From Neisseria sp. (GTDB lineage Bacteria; Pseudomonadota; Gammaproteobacteria; Burkholderiales; Neisseriaceae), in contig NZ_JAUMZU010000022.1 in NCBI RefSeq assembly GCF_030527965.1, forward strand, positions 1-37,242: 37,242 nucleotides of DNA. Direction: 5' to 3'. Positions within the stretch are counted from its first letter, which is position 1; each line of letters starts with the position of its first letter. The position numbers and the translations under genes were made by a program. The notes under the pieces were generated by a model. That model saw only the letters and a list, made by a program, of their open reading frames with translations, made no database searches and had not been told where the DNA came from. Shown here piece after piece: positions 8,567 through 16,603 of this stretch.

Positions 8567-8619
8567 TTCAACCTATCCAAAACGATGGCCACCGACAACA
8601 AGTGACGATGGCCTTCTGG

Positions 8620-11600
8620 TTATGCGCAACTAAAGTTACGCACTTTACCCAAATCAAAGGGGTTGGGCGAAGTGGAAGAAGTAAATTCTAATATCACATT
8701 CTTCCCTTTGATATTGTATTCTACGGTTGTCGTGTTGGCGGTTTGGCGCACGATATGGCCTTTTTCAATCAAACGGAAGACAGACCAAGGCCCTGTTGCG
8801 CTGATTTCCGCACCGCTAATTTGAGGGGAGGATACGTCGATTTTGGCAACGGCATCTTCGTTTTGTGCGGGCCAACTAAAATTCATCGGAACGATTGGGC
8901 CGTGGCTGTAAACATGGCTTTTGCCATCGTAAGAGATGTTAACGCTTTGCAGGCTAGGGTCAAGAATCACGACTTTGACCGAGAAGTCGAATTTAGGCGT
9001 CACAGAACCTTTGTCGAAAAAAGCTTTTTGAACTGAAGAAGCTGTATCTAACACGCTAAAACGTTCTTTGAAGGCAGCGTTCTTTGCCATAACGGTATCC
9101 AGTTTGTCGGATTTGGCCAATACGGCATTTGGGCCGGATAGGTTGGTAAACTGACTGTACATACCGTTCGGACCGAAAATGCTGGCAAAACCTTCAAGTG
9201 CGACATTGTTGGTCGAACCGGCTTCAAAAGGATAACCTTGTTTGCGGATATCCTGGCATTTGCTTGCCACGTTACTTAATTTCGCTTCCAAACCCGACAT
9301 TAATTTTTGATCCACTACCTTATCGGTGTTGCTCAGAATAATGCCGGAGAAATTATCCAACATTTCCCGGAACGGAGGAGGCAGGCGGTTGACTTCTGCC
9401 TTATATTTCACCAGAGAATCATCCGGAGGCAAGTCCACTCCTTTTTCTACGGCAATATTCAATGCTACAAGATAAACGTACAAATCGTTAATCGCTTCGG
9501 TAACCGAATTGATGGCAGGCGGTTGGTTATTTTCCGATACGGTCAACATGTGAAAATCCGCAAAGGCATCGTCTACTGAGGTAGATTGTTTTAAAACATT
9601 TAATTCGTTGCTGGCTCCTTCTTTTTGATCCGAACTGATCAATTTGCTCAACCCCGATCTGTTGAGCCATTCGGTGATTTTCCCGTCTGCTTTATCAGCC
9701 AGCTGATTGCTGATATTTAAAGTTGTATTGTTACTGATGCCCTTGATCATGTTGGCAAGAGGGGAGCTTTTTTCAGACAGCAGTTTGGCAATCTGAACGT
9801 TTTCCTGAGAAGATTTTGGTGTTACCAACAATAAATCCGCCAGATAGCCGTGCCAGACTCGTATGTAATTGTTGAAGTAAAGCTTTTGCGCTCCGGAGAG
9901 CACGTCTTCCTTGCTTTGGCTTGAGGAGGCGTAGCTGCCCAGCACCCAAGAATCTTCGTTAAAAAATTGTTCCGCCGACTTTACCATCGTCGGTAACACC
10001 CTGGTCATATAAGTTTCTTTGGTGTAAAGAAAACTAATCGGTTCTTTCAGAGCTCTGCCGCTTTTGCGCCGAAACAATAAATGGCTCTGCACGCCGCCCA
10101 TCGAAGAAAATGATACAGGCGACAAACCGGCCGTTCCTGCACGATTTACTGAAGTGATGGTGTCATCCATAACCATGGTGGCAATATCTCTTTGCGAGAT
10201 TTCTTGGCGCCGCTGCTCTACCAAAGCCTCGTCATAAGGTACGCTCGAGATAAGGCTTTTTTTCGACAGAATATGAATCAGTGCTTTTTCAACCGATTGC
10301 TTTTGGGCTTCGCTCATATTTGCCGATTCGGAGTCGGATAAGTTGGACATCAGCCAAGTGCGCATAAAATCGGCATCAAAATGTTCTTTATCAAACATCA
10401 TCAGATAAGCTTTCAAAGCATTGTATCCTTTGATGCCGTCGGAACCTCGGGTTGAACGTAGCAACTCATCCAATTTATAACTGATGAGCGGCATTACGTT
10501 ATCTTCAAGAATCCGCTGGTAAGATGATTCACCCACTTCGTTCATCTGTTTGCCTTGATAAAGGCCCATTCGATAATTTAGAGGTGGAGAAGTCAAGTCG
10601 GGAATTTCTTTTTTGCTCTCCGTTGTTGCTCTGACTTGTTCGGCGAACGCAACGGCTTTTAACAAATCAGAAGTTCCTACTGAAGATTTACTTTTTCGTT
10701 CCAATACGGTCGCTTTATCCCCTACTTGTTTGAGATATGTGCTGTTATTTGAATAGCTGTTCAACATAAGTGATATACCGCCTATCACAACCACAGCAAT
10801 CGCACCTACGCCGCACCAATACAAAATTTGGTTTCGCATAAACCAAGATTTGTTTTCTCCGGCCAGATTGGCTTCATTAAAAATAACATCGGCAAATAAT
10901 TTGTTAAGGAAGAAGCTGTCATGCGTGTTGGTGCCGTTAACGCGCTCGGAATCGGTGTATTTTTTAGACAGCTGGAAATCACCTTGTAAACTTTCCAATA
11001 CCGGATTGAAGCCCTCTCCTTCCTGCGTTGCACTGGAAAAATAGACGCCGCGCCATGAAATGGGGGTTTCGAATTTGGAAGATTTGGATAATTCTTTCAA
11101 GAGATACAAAACGGCTTGATTCAAGCGTTCAAATTCTTCAGGAAAGGCAAATGCTGCGGCTTTTTCCTCGGAAGAGGCCAATTCGTTAATGATGCCGAGC
11201 ATGGACGAACGAAGTTTGTCGATAACCTCCGATAATAAATTGGAAGCTGTGGCTATCGGTGTTTCGGCGCCTTCTTCAACAGACAAGGAAATGCCGAAGT
11301 ATTGGTTTTTTTGCTCTTCGCTCAGTGTGGAAAAGAAGGGTTTGAAACCATGCAATAAATCTAGCTTGGTTACCATTAAGTAGAGCGGGAAATGGATGCC
11401 CAGCTTAGTGTGCATTTCGTGAACCCGTTTCCGTAGCTCAACGGCCATTTCGGCAATATTGGTTTTGCCGTTTAGCAAATCATCAACGCCAACGGTAACC
11501 AATACACCATTGATAGGCTGTTTGGGGCGGTAGCGTTTTAACAGTGAGACAAATTCTTCCCAGTCTTCAGAATCTTTGTTACTGTGATCGTCGTGTAGGG

Positions 11601-12183
11601 AAAGACGGCCGGCCGTGTCTAGTAAAACAGCTTCATCCGATAAAAACCAGTCGCAATCGCGTGTTCCGGCCAGCCCGCTTAGAGAAGAAGACCCTAAAGT
11701 GCTTTCCAATGGAAAGTTGAGGCCGGATTGTTTCAGAGCCGTTGTTTTACCAGAGCCGGCGGCGCCTAATACGACATACCAAGGCATTTGGTACAGGTAT
11801 TGACCATCGCTGAACCTGGCAAACAGGCTGTTGTCGCCTCTTGAGAAGCGGGCGTTTTTCAAAACCCGGTCAATTTCCGCAAACTGGCGGCTCATTGAGC
11901 TGGTATCAGTTGAATTTGTCAGAATAGGCTCTTGTGCGGCTCGGATTTCTTTCATTAATGCCGCATTACGCCGCGATTCACGGTAATGGCGAAATACGAT
12001 TTTGGCTAGCCACAGAATGATTAGTGCGGCACAGATGGCCAAACGAATGCTGGCGCTGGCCAACGGGCGAACCTCTCCTATAGAGATTAAAGGCCCGACA
12101 AACCATATCAAAACGATCAAGCCGATGATACCTAGCATTACCCACAGGGTGCGGGACCCTAAAAAATAAAGAAATTTTTTCAT
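8620..12183 (-). CDS. tssM: T6SS inner-membrane protein TssM (IcmF family)
   Basis: Core of the TssJLM trans-envelope complex. Among 1187 residues there are two N-terminal membrane segments (about 14-33 and 46-63), a cytoplasmic NTPase-like domain, a third membrane segment (about 454-474), and a long periplasmic region that meets TssJ. The NTPase domain keeps a Walker A (GAAGSGKT, 140-147), DTAGR (189-193) and TKLD (272-275), so nucleotide binding may be retained; some TssM proteins have lost it. The gene begins 38 bases after tssL ends, in the same direction. Length fits the family. A single open frame with no breaks suggests a functional gene. Confidence 0.96.
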   Translation of the reverse strand: MKKFLYFLGSRTLWVMLGIIGLIVLIWFVGPLISIGEVRPLASASIRLAICAALIILWLAKIVFRHYRESRRNAALMKEIRAAQEPILTNSTDTSSMSRQFAEIDRVLKNARFSRGDNSLFARFSDGQYLYQMPWYVVLGAAGSGKTTALKQSGLNFPLESTLGSSSLSGLAGTRDCDWFLSDEAVLLDTAGRLSLHDDHSNKDSEDWEEFVSLLKRYRPKQPINGVLVTVGVDDLLNGKTNIAEMAVELRKRVHEMHTKLGIHFPLYLMVTKLDLLHGFKPFFSTLSEEQKNQYFGISLSVEEGAETPIATASNLLSEVIDKLRSSMLGIINELASSEEKAAAFAFPEEFERLNQAVLYLLKELSKSSKFETPISWRGVYFSSATQEGEGFNPVLESLQGDFQLSKKYTDSERVNGTNTHDSFFLNKLFADVIFNEANLAGENKSWFMRNQILYWCGVGAIAVVVIGGISLMLNSYSNNSTYLKQVGDKATVLERKSKSSVGTSDLLKAVAFAEQVRATTESKKEIPDLTSPPLNYRMGLYQGKQMNEVGESSYQRILEDNVMPLISYKLDELLRSTRGSDGIKGYNALKAYLMMFDKEHFDADFMRTWLMSNLSDSESANMSEAQKQSVEKALIHILSKKSLISSVPYDEALVEQRRQEISQRDIATMVMDDTITSVNRAGTAGLSPVSFSSMGGVQSHLLFRRKSGRALKEPISFLYTKETYMTRVLPTMVKSAEQFFNEDSWVLGSYASSSQSKEDVLSGAQKLYFNNYIRVWHGYLADLLLVTPKSSQENVQIAKLLSEKSSPLANMIKGISNNTTLNISNQLADKADGKITEWLNRSGLSKLISSDQKEGASNELNVLKQSTSVDDAFADFHMLTVSENNQPPAINSVTEAINDLYVYLVALNIAVEKGVDLPPDDSLVKYKAEVNRLPPPFREMLDNFSGIILSNTDKVVDQKLMSGLEAKLSNVASKCQDIRKQGYPFEAGSTNNVALEGFASIFGPNGMYSQFTNLSGPNAVLAKSDKLDTVMAKNAAFKERFSVLDTASSVQKAFFDKGSVTPKFDFSVKVVILDPSLQSVNISYDGKSHVYSHGPIVPMNFSWPAQNEDAVAKIDVSSPQISGAEISATGPWSVFRLIEKGHIVRQTANTTTVEYNIKGKNVILEFTSSTSPNPFDLGKVRNFSCA

Positions 12184-12221
12184 GCTTATCTTTCCGTATC
12201 AATTCAAATATTCTGACTAAC

Positions 12222-13511
12222 TTATTTGCCAGCTTGCGATGCGGCTTCAGGCTGAGGTAATTGTTCGTTTTCCGTTTGTTGGCGCGGCTTGGCGGGATCA
12301 ATCACGGTTTCGCTGCCTAGCTTGGGCCCGGTACCGGTTGTAAACAAAGTAATTTCAACCCGGCGATTTTTCGCCCTGTTTTCAGGTGAATTGTTGGGCG
12401 CGACAGGGTCGGTAGAGCCTCGGCCTTCCGATCGGATACGGCTGTTTCCGTTTTTAATGTAGGTCAGCAGGATTTCTTTAACAGCATCCGCACGGCCCTG
12501 CGATAAATGCCAATTGGAAGGATAGTGCAGGCTTTGGATGGGTTGATCATCGGTATACCCGGTAATGACAACCTGGCCTTCAACACTGTTGAGCGCTTGG
12601 CCGACTGCTGCCAAGACGGGGTAGTATTGATCTTGGATGGAAGCGGCACCTGAATCGAACAAACCGTCGCCCAGAATCGTAACCGTGCTGCGACCCGGCT
12701 CGTCTTTGACGGAAACCAGTTTTCTGATAATTTCGTTTTCTAACAGCGGGCGCAAGCGGACTAAAGTTTTAGCTGCGTGTTGTTTGGGGGCGACTACCGG
12801 CAACTTCAGATTGTTGACTTTGGTGCTGGCTACGTCGAATTTATCACCCAACGACCATTGCATGGCGAAGTAGGCGATGCTGAGTATGACACCGCCTAAA
12901 ACGCCGATTACCCATAATGGAATGGTCAGGCGCTGTTTGCGCTGCACGATGTTTTTTACAACCGGATCATTACCCAATAGGTTTATGGTTTGATCCGGAC
13001 GTTTGGCGTGGATAATGGATAGCAAGTCTCTTTTGATTTTATCCACTTCCAAATCGCCGCTAGCCAGAACCTGGTATTTACCTTTATAACCGAATTGCAA
13101 ACACAGATACATGAATTCAATCAGGTCGATGTTTTTAGCAGGATCTTGTTTTAAGTTGTTCAGTATTTCGAAAAAGCGTTCGCCTCCCCAAGTTTCATCA
13201 TAAAAGGAAACTAATAAGCTGTGCTTCGACCAATTTTCATCGGCCCAGCTTGCGCGAACGGCAGATTCGTCTACAAAAGTGCATAGGCAGTATTTTGCAG
13301 CTTGGATGGCATCGTATTTTGCCCCGTTTTTCTCTGCGTCTTCTTCAAATTTGTTAATCAATAGGGAGAATTTATTGATTAATCCGTCGGATGAGAGCTG
13401 GCTGGTTGTCTGCTGCATGGCGTTTACCAGAATAAAAACCGATTTTGCAGCTTCAATCAGAGGGTTATAAATGCCTACTGCTCCGTAAGCAGTCTGATTC
13501 TGATTATTCAT
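12222..13511 (-). CDS. tssL: T6SS TssL (DotU/IcmH) with C-terminal OmpA domain
   Basis: Inner-membrane partner of TssM. The 429 residues comprise a cytoplasmic all-helical DotU domain (about 15-175, including CTFVDESAVRASWA), one membrane segment (197-218), and a periplasmic OmpA-like peptidoglycan-binding domain (about 275-390, with ITGYTDDQPI and NSPENRAKNRRVEI). This is the extended TssL type, in which the wall anchor is fused rather than carried by a separate TagL. The tail after residue 390 is rich in Pro, Gln and Glu. An upstream GTG at 13523 is in frame, but GGAA six bases before the ATG at 13511 favours the latter. It sits between tssK and tssM in one operon. Confidence 0.95.
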   Translation of the reverse strand: MNNQNQTAYGAVGIYNPLIEAAKSVFILVNAMQQTTSQLSSDGLINKFSLLINKFEEDAEKNGAKYDAIQAAKYCLCTFVDESAVRASWADENWSKHSLLVSFYDETWGGERFFEILNNLKQDPAKNIDLIEFMYLCLQFGYKGKYQVLASGDLEVDKIKRDLLSIIHAKRPDQTINLLGNDPVVKNIVQRKQRLTIPLWVIGVLGGVILSIAYFAMQWSLGDKFDVASTKVNNLKLPVVAPKQHAAKTLVRLRPLLENEIIRKLVSVKDEPGRSTVTILGDGLFDSGAASIQDQYYPVLAAVGQALNSVEGQVVITGYTDDQPIQSLHYPSNWHLSQGRADAVKEILLTYIKNGNSRIRSEGRGSTDPVAPNNSPENRAKNRRVEITLFTTGTGPKLGSETVIDPAKPRQQTENEQLPQPEAASQAGK

Positions 13512-13529
13512 ACTCAGTTCCACAGTTAA

Positions 13530-14879
13530 TTAACTTAAAGATTTAATCGCCCAAAATTCAACATCTAGATTAGGAAAATCGCCCGCCATATGGAAAGCCA
13601 TGCCGGAAGAAGCATTCAGCATATTCCACATATCGGTTTTTTTATCTAATTCGAAATAAACGTATCCGCTGTGATAAGGCAATTCCCTAGGTGCTACGGA
13701 TAGAGAATGCACTCGGATGCCCGGTAAATGGAATGCCACCAATTCTTTGACTTTTTCCACCGTTCCGATTTTGACAATCGTTGGTATCCGCTGCCGCAAC
13801 GCTTCGTTTGGCATATCGGATTTCACTGCCAAAATGAAAGAGGCTTTGTCCAGCAGCGATTGATCAGGTGTTTGCGCTACGCGCAAAGATTCGTCGCGGA
13901 TATCCAGCGGAATGCGGATGGCTCTTTGCTCCAATACGATAGACAGGGATTTGCGCAGATGGAAAAACAGTTTGCTAAAGCAGGAGGCTAAATCGTTGTG
14001 TTGATAAATCGGAAGGTCGCCAACTTTCCGTGCTGGCAGGAATGTCATCAAATCTGCACATAGCTTGGATAGATTGACGAATAAAGTTTCCGGGTGGGTT
14101 TGCCGAGCACCTTGCTGCTCGTGAGATAGATAGGCAAGATAACGGTTGATGGTTTGCAACATCATGAAATCCATCACTTCCACCGAACCGCCGGTGTTCG
14201 GGTCGTTTACTGCATTGGCCAAGCTATTGCTTTTTTGCATCAGCAGTCCGTGTATTTCGGAGATATAAGCTTTGAGATGTTGTTGTTTTTGGCTGCCTAA
14301 AACAGGAGGGATATAGTTTGTGTCCAGAACTACTTCGAGATCCGCTGAACAGGATTTTACTAGGGCGATCGGTAAGGCGGTTTGTCCTTGGGTCACTTCG
14401 CCTTCCAGTATCAAGATTGGGTTTAGCTCTGCCAGCGTCAACTGTCGAGGCTCTTGTTCGATGTTGGTGGTGTCAGCCAAAGATTTGTCGAACGCTTTAT
14501 AACGGAAATGCCCCGAGCTACCGTCGGTTGTATCGCTAAAGCCTATTTCGTTGTTTACGGAGGAAGGTAGGGTAACTGCCAGACACAGTTTGGTATCTTT
14601 GGTGCCGGCCGGGACTTTGAAGTTCAATCCTTCGAGTTGTTGTGGAGAAAATGAAAAGACCGAACCGTCGGGGAAAATGCCTTCCGCTTCACTGATGCTG
14701 ACCACGCCGCGCTTCAAACCGCTGGTATCTAATGAGAGCGATACAAAGCCCCAGAAAAAGCCTTCGCGCAAAACAGCCAGCCTGTGCATACCGGATTCGA
14801 TATGACGGTCGAATTGTTGGAAATGTTGCGGCGTGATGAAAATGCCTTCCGACCAAACTACTTTTGCTTCTATTGTCAT
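13530..14879 (-). CDS. tssK: T6SS baseplate subunit TssK
   Basis: TssK links the T6SS baseplate to the TssJLM membrane complex and acts in the cytosol. The 449 residues start with the family hallmark VVWSEGIFITPQHFQQFDRH (about 8-27). The shoulder domain follows, and the C-terminal half contains a conserved-looking PLDIRDESLRVAQTP and a final YVYFELDK strand. There is no signal peptide or membrane segment, as expected. It lies 18 bases before tssL and 40 bases after tssJ, so the three are very likely cotranscribed. TssK normally works with TssE, TssF and TssG; none of those is in this window. Confidence 0.95.
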   Translation of the reverse strand: MTIEAKVVWSEGIFITPQHFQQFDRHIESGMHRLAVLREGFFWGFVSLSLDTSGLKRGVVSISEAEGIFPDGSVFSFSPQQLEGLNFKVPAGTKDTKLCLAVTLPSSVNNEIGFSDTTDGSSGHFRYKAFDKSLADTTNIEQEPRQLTLAELNPILILEGEVTQGQTALPIALVKSCSADLEVVLDTNYIPPVLGSQKQQHLKAYISEIHGLLMQKSNSLANAVNDPNTGGSVEVMDFMMLQTINRYLAYLSHEQQGARQTHPETLFVNLSKLCADLMTFLPARKVGDLPIYQHNDLASCFSKLFFHLRKSLSIVLEQRAIRIPLDIRDESLRVAQTPDQSLLDKASFILAVKSDMPNEALRQRIPTIVKIGTVEKVKELVAFHLPGIRVHSLSVAPRELPYHSGYVYFELDKKTDMWNMLNASSGMAFHMAGDFPNLDVEFWAIKSLS

Positions 14880-14919
14880 GATTATTTAGCTCTGAAAAAG
14901 TTATTGGACGATGAAAATC

Positions 14920-15564
14920 TTATTCAGTAACGGCAGGGCTTTTCGGATCTTCTCTAAAGATGCCTTTGCTTAAGTCGTTTTTGTCTTTGCGTGCTTTGCC
15001 GCTATTAGTAATACTTTTATCATCAGGGTGTCGGCTTTTGAAGTCTTGCAGTTTTTCCCGCATTTGGGCTTTGTTGATTTGGCTGATCGTATTCTTTTCG
15101 ATATCGAGATACAGGTATTGTTTGCCGATTTGGTACCAGTGTTTATCTTGTTTGAGAAGAACGAGTCGCCATTTACCCTGGCTTAAATCGCGATAGCCGG
15201 CCACTACACCTAAATATTTCAGATGGGAATCCAGCTTGACGGAGAAGACTTTGACGCTGTCGGGATAAAGAATTTGCTGGTCGTGCTGAATCAGCTTGTC
15301 GCCCAATTTCTCTTTGGTTTGTTCGGTTAATTCTGAATAGTTGAGCTGCCTAAATTCGTTGTCGGCAGAGAGTTGGTATAAATCCAAACGCACGGGGGAG
15401 GGCCGGCCGGCGATGTCGGGGTTGGAATCGGGGGCTACGATGACTTGGATTTTGATACTGCCGCCGCTTTCGTCTGATTCTTTAGGCGGTTTACGATCGG
15501 ATGAGCAGGAAGCTGCTAATAACGCGAGCACAATCCATATCGGCAAAATTAATTTTTTTCGCAT
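14920..15564 (-). CDS. tssJ: T6SS outer-membrane lipoprotein TssJ
   Basis: Lipoprotein that anchors the TssM periplasmic tip to the outer membrane. The N-terminus is a lipoprotein signal peptide (MRKKLILPIWIVLALLAASC) with the lipidated cysteine at position 20. The following residue is Ser, not Asp, fitting outer-membrane sorting. The body has the beta-sandwich pattern of the family (IKIQVIVAPDSNPD, SPVRLDLYQLSADNEFRQLNY). The 214 residues are longer than many TssJ proteins, because of a charged C-terminal tail rich in Lys, Asp and Ser (from about 165) that looks disordered. It is the first gene of the minus-strand block, so the operon promoter should lie upstream. Confidence 0.9.
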   Translation of the reverse strand: MRKKLILPIWIVLALLAASCSSDRKPPKESDESGGSIKIQVIVAPDSNPDIAGRPSPVRLDLYQLSADNEFRQLNYSELTEQTKEKLGDKLIQHDQQILYPDSVKVFSVKLDSHLKYLGVVAGYRDLSQGKWRLVLLKQDKHWYQIGKQYLYLDIEKNTISQINKAQMREKLQDFKSRHPDDKSITNSGKARKDKNDLSKGIFREDPKSPAVTE

Positions 15565-16071
15565 ACCCGTGCTTTCTTAAGAGTCTATTTTTGACAAAAA
15601 TACCATTTAGGCCGAGAAAGCCTAATTTTAAAGAAAACCAATCTTCAAGATGTATGATGAAAATTTATTGTAAACCTACTTCCTGTGATAAACCCTGTAA
15701 CATTTTTTTGTTATGAACATATATTTACCTGGCTTGGCCTTTTGTAAGAGTGGGGAATCGGTAAAACGTTCCTTCAAATTAAATATTTTATAGGGCGACC
15801 GGTTGTTTTTCGTTGGTATATCAAGGAATGTTTCCGTTAATTTAATCCATCTCTCGTCAATGTTACACCGTAGGCGGCGAGTGGTATGTTTGTAGGGAAA
15901 GGCGGTCGGTTTGCGTGGTAAATGTTAAGGTATTGTAGATGCGGTATGTCTTAACAAAGCCTGTCTGAATATGTTCAGACAGGCTTTTTAGGGTTGTGAG
16001 GGTGGTATGGTTCACGCTATGGAAATGAACGGTTGATAATGTATCGGGGGAATGGAATAAGGCGATTTGAA
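15565..16071. other. Intergenic region upstream of the T6SS block
   Basis: About 500 bases with no supportable gene. The half nearest tssJ is AT-rich. An inverted repeat, TAACA (15698-15702) and TGTTA (15709-15713) around six T's, might be a protein site. The far half holds a DUS hairpin, listed separately. I could not identify a clear promoter for tssJ. Confidence 0.5.
15957..15990. terminator. DUS inverted-pair hairpin downstream of the J-domain gene
   Basis: AGCCTGTCTGAA and its inverse are separated by a four-base loop and followed on the plus strand by TTTTT. It marks the right edge of the DUS-poor block and lies about 80 bases past the stop of the J-domain gene. Confidence 0.6.
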
Positions 16072-16509
16072 TTAAGGTTGGTGTTTAACCGGTAAATCCT
16101 TCCCTTGACGTGCGGCGTCGGCACGTTGTTGCAGGGTGTAAAGAAAAAGGGCGCAGATGGTCAGGGCGACGGTAAGCAGCCAGAGTAAGTATTTGGTGCG
16201 TGAGACGGGTTGTTCTTTTTTCCGGAAACCCGGAGGCATGGGGCTGGAGATTTTTTCGTTTGGCCGGCTGGCTTGGCTGGGGTTTTGTTTGGCAATCCAT
16301 TCGTCGTGTTTGCGGCGCTTTTCCGGCGTGCTCAATACTTTGTATGAAAGGTTGATGATGCTCATGATGCGATGGGCATCGGGATTTTCGGGGCAGCGGT
16401 CGGGATGGTATTGCTGACAGAGGGTGCGATAGGCCGCGCGTATGGTTTTTAAATCGGCATCGCGGGGGACTTTGAGGTTGTCGTAATGGGTGTGGGTTTT
16501 CCGGGGCAT
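16072..16509 (-). CDS. Membrane-anchored J-domain (DnaJ-like) protein
   Basis: The 145 residues comprise an N-terminal J-domain (about 7-70) with the essential HPD at 35-37 in QQYHPDR, a Pro/Ser-rich basic linker, and one C-terminal membrane segment (about 107-124, LLWLLTVALTICALFLY). J-domains stimulate DnaK ATPase; this layout suggests a co-chaperone tethered to the inner membrane with the J-domain in the cytosol. There is no Gly/Phe region, zinc finger or substrate-binding domain, so it is not DnaJ itself. It reads in the same direction as the T6SS block but is separated from it by a DUS hairpin and about 500 bases, so a functional link is not shown. The client is unknown. Confidence 0.85.
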   Translation of the reverse strand: MPRKTHTHYDNLKVPRDADLKTIRAAYRTLCQQYHPDRCPENPDAHRIMSIINLSYKVLSTPEKRRKHDEWIAKQNPSQASRPNEKISSPMPPGFRKKEQPVSRTKYLLWLLTVALTICALFLYTLQQRADAARQGKDLPVKHQP

Positions 16510-16540
16510 TACTCGGCAGGAAAAATAATGGCGTTCGCTT

Positions 16541-16546
16541 ATTATA
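16541..16546 (-). promoter_or_regulatory. Candidate -10 box of the J-domain gene
   Basis: These bases read TATAAT on the minus strand, 31 bases before the start codon. No good -35 is seen at 16-18 bases. Confidence 0.3.
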
Positions 16547-16587
16547 ATGCCTGTCTGAACGCATTAACAGGGTTTCAGACAGGCATT
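16547..16587. terminator. DUS inverted-pair hairpin after the trans-sulfuration gene
   Basis: TGCCTGTCTGAA (16548-16559) and TTCAGACAGGCA (16574-16585) with a 14-base loop lie 17 bases past the stop at 16604. There is no U-run on the minus strand, so terminator strength is uncertain. Confidence 0.5.
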
Positions 16588-16603
16588 GGCTCTGTGTTTG
16601 GGC

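Noticed and set aside
8425-8601. 59-codon N-terminal extension of VgrG
   Set aside because: Unlike any VgrG N-terminus, and crosses the intergenic promoter and DUS; AGGA supports the ATG at 8424.
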